From an uncultured Eubacteriales bacterium (GTDB lineage Bacteria > Bacillota > Clostridia > Lachnospirales > Lachnospiraceae), in assembly GCA_900319795.1 (NCBI GenBank), contig ONPU01000005.1, positions 41,438 to 105,437 on the forward strand: DNA of 64,000 bases, read 5' to 3'. The first letter of the stretch is position 1, and every line of letters begins with the position of its first letter. The position numbers and the translations under genes are program-made. Below are positions 37,913-46,873 of this stretch, piece after piece. The notes beneath the pieces are model-generated. The model saw only the letters and a list, made by a program, of their open reading frames with translations. It searched no databases and was not told where the DNA came from.

Positions 37913-39561
37913 AAGTAACGGTAAACGGAAATCCCGTAACATGTGACGCCATGACGGTCAGGCAGCTTCTGGACCTGACCTGCCCGTATGAATTCCCTTA
38001 TGAAAGACCTCTGCTTGCCTATGTGGACGGAAGACTGTCCGAACTGGGGCATCAGGTCGCGGAAGGCATGACGATCCGCTCGCTTACTATCACGGATAAG
38101 GCGGGCTATGAAACATACCGGAGAAGCGCGGTCATGCTTCTTCTTGCCGCGTTCAGGAGATTGTACGGAAACACGGTCTCGGATACGGTTCTGCATTTCG
38201 CGGTCGGAAGCGGTTTTTATTTTACATTCGGAAAGGATGTGGTTCCGGACAGCAAGTTCGCGGAAAGCCTGAAAGCGGAGATGGTGAAAATGAGAGACGA
38301 AGCCATTCCGTTTGAAAAGAAAACCGTGCCGACCTATGAAGCCAGAAAGATTTTCGAAGCTCTTCATATGCCGGATAAGGCGAGGCTGTTTAAAACACGT
38401 ATGACCTCGAGAGTCAATATCTACACGCTTGACGGATTCGAGGACTATTATTACGGGTACATGGTTCCCGATACTTCATTGCTGTGGGATTTTGACCTGA
38501 TTCCTTTGAGGGACGGGATCGCGCTGAATCTGCCGGAACGGGCAGTGCCCTGCACGATTCCGGAATTTGAAATGTCCGGCAAGCTGATGGACATCCAGCT
38601 GGAAGGGGAGGAATGGGCCGAAAGGCAGGGGATTTCCACCGTTCCGGATCTGAATGAAAAAATTATATACGACAAGGCATCGGAAGCGATCCTCATCTCG
38701 GAGGCGATGCAGGAAGGCAGAATCGCGGAGATCGCCGCGAAAATCCGGGACTCAGCCGGAGTCAAATTCGTCATGATCGCGGGTCCTTCCTCTTCCGGAA
38801 AGACGACATTTTCTCAGAGGCTTTCCACACAGCTTTCCGCCTGCGGACTGATTCCGCACTATATCGGGACGGACAACTATTTTATAAACAGAGACGATAT
38901 GCCGGTCGGACCCGACGGGAAACGGGATTTTGAAGGACTTGATGCCGTGGATGTCGCTCTGTTCAATAAGGATATGGAAACCCTTTTGAATGGCGGCAGG
39001 GTCGAGCTTCCGTATTTCGACTTCGTGGAAGGAAAACGGGGCTACAGAGGGGATTTTCTGGAATTGAAGGATGGGGAGCTCCTTGTCATAGAGGGGATTC
39101 ACAGTCTGAACGAAGAATTGAGCACTTCGCTTCCAAAGGAGAGTAAATTTAAAATCTATATCAGTGCCCTGACACAGCTCAATATCGACAGACATAACCG
39201 TGTCCCCGCCTCCGACGGACGGCTGCTTCGAAGAATCGTCAGGGACCATCGTACGAGAGGAGCGTGTGCTTCTTCCACGATTGCCATGTGGGATTCCGTA
39301 AGGGCGGGTGAGACAAAGAATATTTTCCCGTATCAGGAATCGGCAGATGCCGTTTTCAATTCGGCGCTTCCCTATGAAATTGCCGTTCTGAAAACCTATG
39401 CCCAGCCCTTGCTGCTCCAGGTGGAGGAAGATGATCCCTCCTATCAGGAAGCGAAAAGGCTGCTGAAGTTCCTGGATTATTTTATCGCCATACCGTCGGA
39501 AGGCGTTCCCGGAAACTCTCTGTTAAGGGAGTTTATCGGAGGGGGATGCTACCATCTGTGA
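37909..39561 (+). CDS. Uridine kinase-like protein with TGS/ThrRS-type N-terminus
   Basis: 550 residues. An N-terminal TGS-like domain (1-65) and a second part resembling the editing-associated domain of threonyl-tRNA synthetase lead into a C-terminal nucleoside-kinase domain with P-loop GPSSSGKTT (292-300), GTDNYFINRDD and VIEGIHSLN. The nucleotide substrate is unproven. This fusion is common in Clostridia, often annotated nucleoside kinase. Overlaps trmK by 4 bp. Confidence 0.88.
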   Translation: MKVTVNGNPVTCDAMTVRQLLDLTCPYEFPYERPLLAYVDGRLSELGHQVAEGMTIRSLTITDKAGYETYRRSAVMLLLAAFRRLYGNTVSDTVLHFAVGSGFYFTFGKDVVPDSKFAESLKAEMVKMRDEAIPFEKKTVPTYEARKIFEALHMPDKARLFKTRMTSRVNIYTLDGFEDYYYGYMVPDTSLLWDFDLIPLRDGIALNLPERAVPCTIPEFEMSGKLMDIQLEGEEWAERQGISTVPDLNEKIIYDKASEAILISEAMQEGRIAEIAAKIRDSAGVKFVMIAGPSSSGKTTFSQRLSTQLSACGLIPHYIGTDNYFINRDDMPVGPDGKRDFEGLDAVDVALFNKDMETLLNGGRVELPYFDFVEGKRGYRGDFLELKDGELLVIEGIHSLNEELSTSLPKESKFKIYISALTQLNIDRHNRVPASDGRLLRRIVRDHRTRGACASSTIAMWDSVRAGETKNIFPYQESADAVFNSALPYEIAVLKTYAQPLLLQVEEDDPSYQEAKRLLKFLDYFIAIPSEGVPGNSLLREFIGGGCYHL

Positions 39562-39591
39562 TAAGGAAGTCATTTTTTCGGGGGAGGAGTT

Positions 39592-40788
39592 ATGGACAGG
39601 CAGATCTGGATCACGGGTACAGCAGGGGGATCGAAGAGACTGCTGACCAGGCAGGCGAATGCGGTGCTGAAACACGCCGATGTGCTGATCGCGGATGAAC
39701 ATGTGCTGAAGGCCGCGGACGCGTACGGAGTTCCGAGAAAGGCAAAGCGCATTACGCTGAAAATGGAAAAGCTGAGGGGAATCCTGGACGAATGCATTGA
39801 ACGCAATATTGTAATCTTTCTGCCTCTGGATCCTGGAGATGATCCAAGGACGGACGCGATTTTGAAGATCACATCTATGATGCGTCCGGCTTTGCTTCCC
39901 GGGGTAGGGATCCGTTCCCTCATTACGGCGCGCACGGGGATCGGTCTTTCGGACGCCTGTACCGTAAAGCTCGAAGAACATACAAATCTGGTACAGCTCA
40001 TTTCCGCGCATGAAAAGCTGATTCTTTTCGGAAAAGGGCTCGGCCCCTTTGAGAAGGAACTGAAAGAGGCGGGCCTTCCGGAGACGGATGTATACATGAT
40101 CGAGCATCCGGGCGGAGATGACGAACGACTGAGGAAGGGAACACTTTCGGATCCGTCCCTCATGATGAATGATTCGGACAGCCTGATTCTGCTGGTCAGA
40201 AAGGCAAAACTGAAAAAACCGGCATTTAAGGGGGAACTTGAGGAAGCGTTCGGGAATAACGAGCTTCTTATGACAGAAGAAGTGAGATCGGTACTGATGA
40301 CGCTCCTTGCTCCGGGCCTTCAGGAAACGGTCTATATCATCGGTGCCGGAATCGGCGATACGGCTGCGCTCGCGGCTCTGGAAGCCGGTGACGGACATGT
40401 ATACGCGTTCGAAAAATCCGAATATGCCAATGCCCTTTCGGAAGATGTGATCCGCAGACTCGGAATCCGCAATCTGACTCTGGTCGGAGGAGAAGCGCCA
40501 TTGAGCTTCGGTCACCTTCCGCAGCCGGATGCCGCGCTGATTATAGGCTGCCCGGGCATCCATCACGAGCTTATTCAGATCCTGGAGTCCCGGAATCCCG
40601 GAATCAGGATCGTAATCGCGACGAAGACAATCGAATCAGCCGCAAGGGATCTGGATCTTTTCGAAGCCAGGGGAATGAAAACAAGTATGCGGCTCCTCAC
40701 CGTCGGCGAAACAGCCGGTGGAAGAGCCGCACATAAGCTTCGTCCCCAAGAATCCTGGTTTATATTGAAAGCGGAGTATCAGGCCTGA
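39592..40788 (+). CDS. Stand-alone CbiE-CbiT-like (CobL-type) fusion protein
   Basis: 398 residues. The N-terminal half (about 1-190) resembles the tetrapyrrole methylase CbiE: LLTRQANAVLKHADVLIAD, and PGVGIRSLITARTGIGLSDA corresponding to the GISS-xx-AARxGxPW region, but the GxGPG motif is replaced by GTAGG. The C-terminal half resembles the CbiT decarboxylase/methylase: MTEEVRSVLMTLLAPG, VYIIGAGIGDTAALAALE (GAG at 251), VYAFEKSE and GEAPLSF. In cobalamin synthesis this pair methylates C5/C15 and decarboxylates precorrin-6/7. No other cobalamin genes are here and the key motifs are degraded, so a different role is possible. Confidence 0.7.
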   Translation: MDRQIWITGTAGGSKRLLTRQANAVLKHADVLIADEHVLKAADAYGVPRKAKRITLKMEKLRGILDECIERNIVIFLPLDPGDDPRTDAILKITSMMRPALLPGVGIRSLITARTGIGLSDACTVKLEEHTNLVQLISAHEKLILFGKGLGPFEKELKEAGLPETDVYMIEHPGGDDERLRKGTLSDPSLMMNDSDSLILLVRKAKLKKPAFKGELEEAFGNNELLMTEEVRSVLMTLLAPGLQETVYIIGAGIGDTAALAALEAGDGHVYAFEKSEYANALSEDVIRRLGIRNLTLVGGEAPLSFGHLPQPDAALIIGCPGIHHELIQILESRNPGIRIVIATKTIESAARDLDLFEARGMKTSMRLLTVGETAGGRAAHKLRPQESWFILKAEYQA

Positions 40789-40801
40789 ATATCAGGCCTG
40801 A
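40779..40801. repeat. Tandem palindromes covering both convergent stop codons
   Basis: TCAGGCCTGA, itself a perfect palindrome, occurs at 40779-40788 and 40792-40801. The first holds the stop of the CbiE-CbiT-like gene, the second the stop of the lipoprotein gene on the other strand, so both genes end CAG GCC TGA. It may act as a bidirectional terminator though no T-run follows. Confidence 0.6.
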
Positions 40802-41880
40802 TTGTCTTGGATGACCTGCATCGCGACCGTAGCGTCCGCGGAGTAATAGAACTGTGACTCCGGAATGCCTGCCGCGAGGGCATCGTCGACTGACGTATAG
40901 CCGTAATTGCCAAGCAGAGTTTTGAGAGCATTCTGATAGTATTCGCTGTCACGCGTGATGTTCTCTTTTGCCAGAATTGCCTGTGAAACCATGCAATATT
41001 TGACATTGCTTAAGATCATTTCGTTGAGTGTTTCCTCGGTCATACCGAACAGAGCGGCGATTTCAGCCAGCTTTTCATCCGGAGAGTCAGTCTTGCCGGA
41101 TTCTTCTTCAGAAGCGGACGCGTCTTCTGTATCTGCAGTTTCTTCGCTGTCGGCTGTATCTTCTGTGTCAGCAGTCTCTTCGCTGTCAGCTGTATCTTCT
41201 GCATCAGCATTTTCTTCGCCTTCTTCATCGTCCTGATTGTCCACATAAGAGCCGTACTGATCGATGTAAGACTGCTTCCAGGTATCGATGAGGCTCTGCG
41301 GATATTTGAGAACTTCGGACGTACTGACAAGCTCGGCGAAAGCGCTGTCTACGGACTGATAGGCGACGGAATTGACGGTAACTTCAAAGAGAGCCTTCTT
41401 TCCAGCCAGATTTTCCTGACCGTAATCTTCCGGGAAGGTGACGTTGACATCGACCTGATCTCCGGCCTTATGCCCGATGAGCTGTTCTTCAAAGTTGTCG
41501 ATAAAGGATCCGGAACCGATCACCAGGTCATATCCTTCGGCGGTGCCACCGTCAAAATAATCTCCGTCAATGGAGCCGGCAAAGTCGATATTGGCAGTCA
41601 TTCCGTTTTCGATGACCGTGTCCGGACCGGCGTCCAGCTTGATGCCCTTGTATTCTCCGAGCTTGATGAATTCATCCACATTGTCAGCGGTCATTTCGTC
41701 ACTGCTTGTGTTTGCTTCGTCAGCCGGGAAACCCTGCACTTCGGAAGCGGATTCCTCGGTGGATTCGGTCGTCTCGGATTCGGTCTCCTCCTTGGCCGGG
41801 GCAGTGGCATTGCTGCCGCATGCGGCAGTTGTAAATACCATCAATGAGGCCAGAAGAACGGCCATGATCTTTCTTTTCAT
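40792..41880 (-). CDS. FKBP-type peptidyl-prolyl isomerase lipoprotein resembling trigger factor
   Basis: 362 residues. Lipoprotein signal peptide with lipobox near Cys20 (FTTAAC), a Thr/Ser/Glu-rich linker, then an FKBP domain (about 85-170: [54 protein letters not shown]) very like that of the cytoplasmic trigger factor in this same window. The C-terminal part recalls the trigger-factor/SurA helical arm but is interrupted by an acidic repeat (41123-41220). Probably an extracytoplasmic folding factor anchored to the membrane. Last base of its stop is 4 bp from the convergent neighbour. Confidence 0.88.
   Translation of the reverse strand: MKRKIMAVLLASLMVFTTAACGSNATAPAKEETESETTESTEESASEVQGFPADEANTSSDEMTADNVDEFIKLGEYKGIKLDAGPDTVIENGMTANIDFAGSIDGDYFDGGTAEGYDLVIGSGSFIDNFEEQLIGHKAGDQVDVNVTFPEDYGQENLAGKKALFEVTVNSVAYQSVDSAFAELVSTSEVLKYPQSLIDTWKQSYIDQYGSYVDNQDDEEGEENADAEDTADSEETADTEDTADSEETADTEDASASEEESGKTDSPDEKLAEIAALFGMTEETLNEMILSNVKYCMVSQAILAKENITRDSEYYQNALKTLLGNYGYTSVDDALAAGIPESQFYYSADATVAMQVIQDNQA
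41123..41220 (-). repeat. 36-bp acidic coding repeat in the isomerase lipoprotein
   Basis: Two adjacent 36-bp units (41123-41158 and 41159-41194, 32 of 36 identical) and a partial third encode [12 protein letters not shown]-type segments. In frame, so length change would not break the gene. Confidence 0.85.
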
Positions 41881-41981
41881 AATTTACCCTCCGAAAAGTT
41901 ACTTTCATTGCACGTTCGATTGTACGCCCAAGGGGAAATGAAGGCAAGTGAAGTCTTTGTGAATTGGGAAATGGAATATGT

Positions 41982-42010
41982 TTGACGATTCCAGAAGGAA
42001 AGGATACAAT
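41982..42010 (+). promoter_or_regulatory. Predicted sigma-A promoter of the M20 peptidase
   Basis: TTGACG (41982-41987), 17-bp spacer, TACAAT (42005-42010). About 67 bp before the start codon. Confidence 0.75.
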
Positions 42011-42077
42011 ACTCTATTAGGGAATCCGCAAGGGTTTTATATTTTGTTGCCATTGAATAGGTAGATACGGTGTTTTT

Positions 42078-43433
42078 ATGGTATTGACGGAAGAAAACGG
42101 CCGCGGCCGCCTTCAAAAGGAGAAGATCCTGGAGCATTTCCGGGAAATGATCCGCATCCCGACTGTTTCCTTCGCAAAGAGGGAAGATACGGACCGGGAG
42201 GCGTTTCAGCGGTTCCGAAAGCTGATCTATGATCTGTATCCGGCGCTGTGTTCGACAGCCGAAGTAAAAGAGATCGGGGATTTCGGTCTGCTTTTCCGTA
42301 TTCCCGGACAGTCGGACAAGCACCCTTCCGTATTAATGGCACATATGGATGTGGTCCCGGCTGACCCGTCGCTCTGGGATGCCGATCCCTTCGGAGCCGA
42401 AGTGATCGACGGAAGGATTTACGGGCGCGGAACGCTTGACACAAAATCGACCCTGTGGGGCATTCTGGAAGCGGCTGAACTAAGAGCGGCAAAAGGTCTT
42501 GTTCCGGCCAATGACATTTACCTGTCATTCGGAGGAGAAGAGGAGACCTGCGGACCGTGCTGTCAGGAGATTGTTTCTTACCTTAAAGAAAAAGGGGTTC
42601 GCCCTCAGTTTGTACTCGATGAGGGCGGAAGCGTGATTCCGGAAGGCCTTCCGGGAGTTCATGGAGAGGCGGCCGTGATCGGGATCGCGGAGAAGGGAAC
42701 GGCCAATTATCTGCTGGAACTGCGCGATAAAAAAGGCGGTCACGCGTCAGTGCCCCCGAGGCATACTGTTGTGGGAAGACTGTCCAAAGCCGCGGTCAAT
42801 ATCGAGAACCATCCTTTTCCGGCCAGACTCAGCACTCCTGTGAAAATGATGTTCAAAGAGCTGAAAAATGAAGCGCCTCTATACGCGAAGGCAGTCTTTG
42901 CAAGACCGGAGCTTTTTGAAAAGGCAATCGTGTTCGGATCCCGTATTCTGGGGCCCACGGTAAACGCGATGGTGAGAACGACCGTGGCCGTGACTTTTTC
43001 GGAAAGCAGGTCCGAGTTTAACGTTCTGCCTCAGGAAGCGTCTCTGGGAGTCAACGTGAGGCTTCTGGAGGGGGACACCGTTGAAAGCGCCGCTAAGAGA
43101 CTGAAGGCGACGGCGGGCGACCCGGATATCGAAGTCCGCTTTGTAAGGGGAACGAATCCTTCGGCTGTCGCTCCTGTTGACACAGACGAATACAGGATGC
43201 TGAAGGAAGTGATCTCTGAAGTCTGGAAGGGCGTGATCTGCGCGCCGTATCAGATGAACGGAGGGACGGACGCCCGGTTTTATTCGGAACTGACAGAGGA
43301 AATATACCGCTTTTCTCCTATGATCATGAGCAAAGAGGAGAGAGCGAGCGTGCATGGTGTCAATGAGTCGATCGCGATTGACAACCTGATGCGTATACCG
43401 GTTTTTTACCTGAAACTGATGGATCGGATTTGA
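42078..43433 (+). CDS. M20-family metallopeptidase (dipeptidase-like)
   Basis: 451 residues. Two-zinc peptidase: metal ligands in MAHMDVVP (His), GRGTLDTKS (bridging Asp), GGEEET (catalytic Glu plus ligand) and a C-terminal GVNESI-type His (SVHGVNE). A dimerisation domain lies between. No signal peptide, so cytoplasmic. Probable role: hydrolysis of di- or tripeptides. Confidence 0.9.
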   Translation: MVLTEENGRGRLQKEKILEHFREMIRIPTVSFAKREDTDREAFQRFRKLIYDLYPALCSTAEVKEIGDFGLLFRIPGQSDKHPSVLMAHMDVVPADPSLWDADPFGAEVIDGRIYGRGTLDTKSTLWGILEAAELRAAKGLVPANDIYLSFGGEEETCGPCCQEIVSYLKEKGVRPQFVLDEGGSVIPEGLPGVHGEAAVIGIAEKGTANYLLELRDKKGGHASVPPRHTVVGRLSKAAVNIENHPFPARLSTPVKMMFKELKNEAPLYAKAVFARPELFEKAIVFGSRILGPTVNAMVRTTVAVTFSESRSEFNVLPQEASLGVNVRLLEGDTVESAAKRLKATAGDPDIEVRFVRGTNPSAVAPVDTDEYRMLKEVISEVWKGVICAPYQMNGGTDARFYSELTEEIYRFSPMIMSKEERASVHGVNESIAIDNLMRIPVFYLKLMDRI

Positions 43434-43458
43434 GCAGCAATAGCTGCGGAAACAGAAT

Positions 43459-44970
43459 ATGAAGTCCTCCAAAAAAAGACAACTGAAGATCACAACTGCA
43501 CAAAGAACAGCTGCGGTAAAGAAACAGAGAGCCATCATAGGAGGCGCTTGCGCGTTTATTCTCCTTTATCTGTGTATCGCGGCATTTTTTGCGGGACATT
43601 TTTTTCCGAAGACGACGGTAAACGGAACCGCGGTAGGCGGGATGAGCAGGAACGCGGCAGCGAAAGCCCTTCAGGAGGCCGCGGATCATTATACACTCAC
43701 CATGGAGGGGCCGGAAGGAAAGACGGAAGTGCTGGACGATCCGGAACTCAATGTGGTCATTATGGACAGTTCGGCTCTGAAAACCCTGCTCTTTTCTCAA
43801 AATGCCCTGCTTTGGCCGGCCGGCCTTTTCGGCATGAAAACATATGACTGCGGTCTGACCGCTTCCTATAATGAGATCGCGCTTGCCTCGGATCTGGCCG
43901 GAATCGGATTGCTGAATACCGATTCAATGCGCGAACCTCAGGATGCCTGGCTGGAAAAAGACGAAAACGGCAATGCGCGGATTGTTCCGGAGGACGAGGG
44001 AAATACTCTGGATGTCGGTAAGGCCAAGGCGCAGATCCGGGCAGCAGTGGCAGGCGCCCTCACTCATGTGGACCTTACGGAAAGCCAGGTGATGCCTTCG
44101 GTCCGGGCCGGTGACGAGACGCTTGTGAATCGTCTCAATCAATGGAATCAGTATATGAAAGCCGCAGGGCTTACTTACCGGATTATTACACGGGAAGAGG
44201 TCATTGACAGAAAAACCCTGGCGAGCTTTCTTATTGATGACGGAGAGTCGATCAGTATTTCCAGAGATGAAGTCATAGGACTTATGGCCGTCTGGAGAGA
44301 ACGCTATAACACTTATAATACTTCTTTCCGCTTCGTTACATTCAGGAAAAAGGAGATCTCGATCGCGCCTTACGGTGATTACGGCTACGAGCTCAATGAC
44401 GAGGACATGGCCGAGGATATCATAAAGAAAATCGAGAACGGAGATCACGGCACCTATGATGCTCTCTGGTATCACGAGGCGCCTTATAAGGAAAATAACG
44501 GTCTCGGCGATAGCTATGTGGAGATCAGCATCGATGAGCAGCGCCTCTGGGTCTGGAAAGACGGACAGGTGGTGGTGGACACGGATGTCGTGACCGGCTG
44601 GCCGGTTCACGGGAGCACGACCTATCACGGATGCTATGCCATCAAGAGCAAAAACCGCAATGTCACGCTGGGCGAACAGGACGTTCAGGGATATGCCAAT
44701 CCGGTGGACTACTGGATTCCTTTCAACGGCGGAGAAGGCATGCACGACGCTCCGTGGAGAGAGTATTTCGGCGGAAAAATCTGGATTGAAAACGGATCCC
44801 ACGGCTGTGTCAACGTGCCGGCGGAAGTGATGGGAGACGTTTTCAACAATGTGGAAGTCGGCGAGGCGGTTGTTATTTACGGAAAAGATTATAACGAAGA
44901 AGTAAATGACATCAATAACAAAGAGCCTACCTATGATTACTATTATGATGTCTATTACGGTGAAGAATAA
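43459..44970 (+). CDS. L,D-transpeptidase with PG-binding domains
   Basis: 503 residues. A cytoplasmic tail rich in Lys/Arg, one membrane anchor (about 26-48), two PG_binding_4-like regions (VNGTAVGGMSRNAAAKAL near 54; a second around 180-300), and a C-terminal YkuD catalytic domain with HGSTTYHG and SHGCVN (Cys450). Forms 3-3 or protein crosslinks in peptidoglycan, acting outside the cell. Confidence 0.93.
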   Translation: MKSSKKRQLKITTAQRTAAVKKQRAIIGGACAFILLYLCIAAFFAGHFFPKTTVNGTAVGGMSRNAAAKALQEAADHYTLTMEGPEGKTEVLDDPELNVVIMDSSALKTLLFSQNALLWPAGLFGMKTYDCGLTASYNEIALASDLAGIGLLNTDSMREPQDAWLEKDENGNARIVPEDEGNTLDVGKAKAQIRAAVAGALTHVDLTESQVMPSVRAGDETLVNRLNQWNQYMKAAGLTYRIITREEVIDRKTLASFLIDDGESISISRDEVIGLMAVWRERYNTYNTSFRFVTFRKKEISIAPYGDYGYELNDEDMAEDIIKKIENGDHGTYDALWYHEAPYKENNGLGDSYVEISIDEQRLWVWKDGQVVVDTDVVTGWPVHGSTTYHGCYAIKSKNRNVTLGEQDVQGYANPVDYWIPFNGGEGMHDAPWREYFGGKIWIENGSHGCVNVPAEVMGDVFNNVEVGEAVVIYGKDYNEEVNDINNKEPTYDYYYDVYYGEE

Positions 44971-45001
44971 GACACATATGTCATGTGAACAGGAATAAAA
45001 A

Positions 45002-45619
45002 ATGGGTAAGATTAAAGAAATCCTGAAGATAACGGACAATCCTTTTCTGAATTACTATGAACTGCATACCGTTACAAAAGACGGGACCGATAAGAAGTAT
45101 TTCATGGCAAGCCGCGCCCGCGATGTGGACGGTCTTGAGATCAGCCGCGGGAAGACAAAAGCGGACGGTGTCGCCATGTATGTACTGACCGGGCCGGAAA
45201 AGGACAGGGTCCTCCTCATCCGCCAGTTCCGCTGGCCGATCGGAGGCTATGTCTATGAATTTCCCGCCGGTCTTGTCGAAGAGGGAGAGGATTACTCCGA
45301 GGCGGCAATCAGGGAAGTATATGAAGAAACAGGGCTTCATCTGACTCCGGTTCATACGGATCCGATGTTTTCACGCCCTTATTATATGACTGACGGCATG
45401 ACGGATGAAGCCTGCGCGCTGGTTTACGGCTATGCCGAAGGCGACATCCGGGATCAGCATCTTGAAGAAACCGAGGAAATCGAAGTGGTACTCGCGGACC
45501 GTGCGGAGGTTCGCAGAATCCTGAAGGAGGAGCGCGTCGCCGTCAACGCGGCGCTTCACCTGATGCATTTTCTGCACGATCGTGAGCCGTTTGCGTTCCT
45601 TAATGATGAGAAAAATTGA
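45002..45619 (+). CDS. Nudix hydrolase, ADP-ribose pyrophosphatase type
   Basis: 205 residues. Nudix box GLVEEGEDYSEAAIREVYEE near residue 88, preceded by VLLIRQFRWPIGGYVYEFPA as in ADP-ribose pyrophosphatases. Substrate inferred only. Confidence 0.88.
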   Translation: MGKIKEILKITDNPFLNYYELHTVTKDGTDKKYFMASRARDVDGLEISRGKTKADGVAMYVLTGPEKDRVLLIRQFRWPIGGYVYEFPAGLVEEGEDYSEAAIREVYEETGLHLTPVHTDPMFSRPYYMTDGMTDEACALVYGYAEGDIRDQHLEETEEIEVVLADRAEVRRILKEERVAVNAALHLMHFLHDREPFAFLNDEKN

Positions 45620-45634
45620 AAGTGAGGAAGAAAC

Positions 45635-46858
45635 ATGGGAATTTATGAAGAACTGCAGGCAAGAGGACTGATTGCCCAGGTCACGGATGAAGCACGCGTG
45701 CGGGAACTGGTCAATACCGGAAAAGCGGTCTTTTATATCGGATTCGACCCGACTGCCGACTCTCTTCACGTCGGACATTTCATGGCCCTTTGCCTTATGA
45801 AGAGGCTTCAGATGGCCGGCAATAAACCGATCGCGCTCCTTGGCGGCGGAACCGGCCTCATCGGAGATCCGTCCGGAAAGACGGATATGCGTAAGATGCT
45901 GACGAAAGAACAGATTCAGCACAATATTGACTGCTTCAAGGTTCAGATGAGCCGCTTTATCGACTTCTCCGACGGGAAAGCGCTGATGGTCAATAACGCG
46001 GACTGGCTGACCAAGCTCAATTATATCGAGCTTTTAAGGGAAGCGGGACCGCATTTTACCGTAAACAGGATGCTTGCCGCGGAATGCTATAAGCAGAGAT
46101 GGGAAAAGGGCCTTACATTTATCGAATTCAACTATATGATCATGCAGGCCTATGACTTCTATAAGCTGTACACGGACTATGGCTGCAATCTTCAGTTCGG
46201 CGGCGACGACCAGTGGAGCAATATGCTCGCCGGTACGGAACTGATCAGAAGGAAGATCGGCGGTGACGCCGATGCCATGACACAGGTTCTCCTGCTGAAT
46301 TCCGCGGGCCAGAAGATGGGCAAGACCGTGAGCGGAGCCGTGTGGCTGGATCCCGAAAAGACCAGTCCCTACGAGTTCTATCAGTACTGGAGAAATGTGG
46401 ACGACGCGGACGTCCTTCGTTGCATCCGTCTTCTGACATTCCTTCCGCTCGATGAGATCGACGCGATGGAAAAATGGGAAGGCAGCGAGCTGAATAAGGC
46501 CAAGGAAATTCTCGCGTACGAACTGACGAAACTGGTCCACGGCGAAGAAGAGGCCGAAAAAGCGCAGGCTGCGGCTAAGGCTCTCTTTAACGGCGGCCCG
46601 GCAGCGGAAATTCCGACGCTCCTCCTGAAAGACGATGACTTTGAAAATGATGAAATCGGAATCATTCCGCTTCTCGTAAAGGCAGGCTTCGCTCTGTCCA
46701 ACGGTGACGCGCGCCGCGCAATCACGAAGGACGGCAGCATCAAAGTAGACGGCCGGAAGATTACCGATCCGTTTGAAAAATTCAACAAGTCCGTTCTTGC
46801 CAAAGGAGAGGTCATCCTCAGCAAGGGCAAGAAGAACCATAAGAAAATCCAGCTGTAA
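45635..46858 (+). CDS. tyrS: Tyrosyl-tRNA synthetase
   Basis: 407 residues. Class I signature HVGHFMALCLM (HIGH-like), GGDDQWSNMLAG, KMGKTVSGAVW (KMSKS-like) and a C-terminal S4 domain (DGRKITDPF). It begins 15 bp after the Nudix gene with no room for a T-box leader. SD AGTGAGGAAG. Confidence 0.97.
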   Translation: MGIYEELQARGLIAQVTDEARVRELVNTGKAVFYIGFDPTADSLHVGHFMALCLMKRLQMAGNKPIALLGGGTGLIGDPSGKTDMRKMLTKEQIQHNIDCFKVQMSRFIDFSDGKALMVNNADWLTKLNYIELLREAGPHFTVNRMLAAECYKQRWEKGLTFIEFNYMIMQAYDFYKLYTDYGCNLQFGGDDQWSNMLAGTELIRRKIGGDADAMTQVLLLNSAGQKMGKTVSGAVWLDPEKTSPYEFYQYWRNVDDADVLRCIRLLTFLPLDEIDAMEKWEGSELNKAKEILAYELTKLVHGEEEAEKAQAAAKALFNGGPAAEIPTLLLKDDDFENDEIGIIPLLVKAGFALSNGDARRAITKDGSIKVDGRKITDPFEKFNKSVLAKGEVILSKGKKNHKKIQL

Positions 46859-46873
46859 AGAAGGAGCGGTTTT

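Noticed and set aside
43924-45039. A 371-codon hydrophobic minus-strand frame across the L,D-transpeptidase
   Set aside because: Antisense to a complete YkuD enzyme; hydrophobicity arises from complementary codons.
45620-45634. T-box leader for tyrS
   Set aside because: Only 15 bases separate tyrS from the Nudix gene, and no T-box sequence is present.
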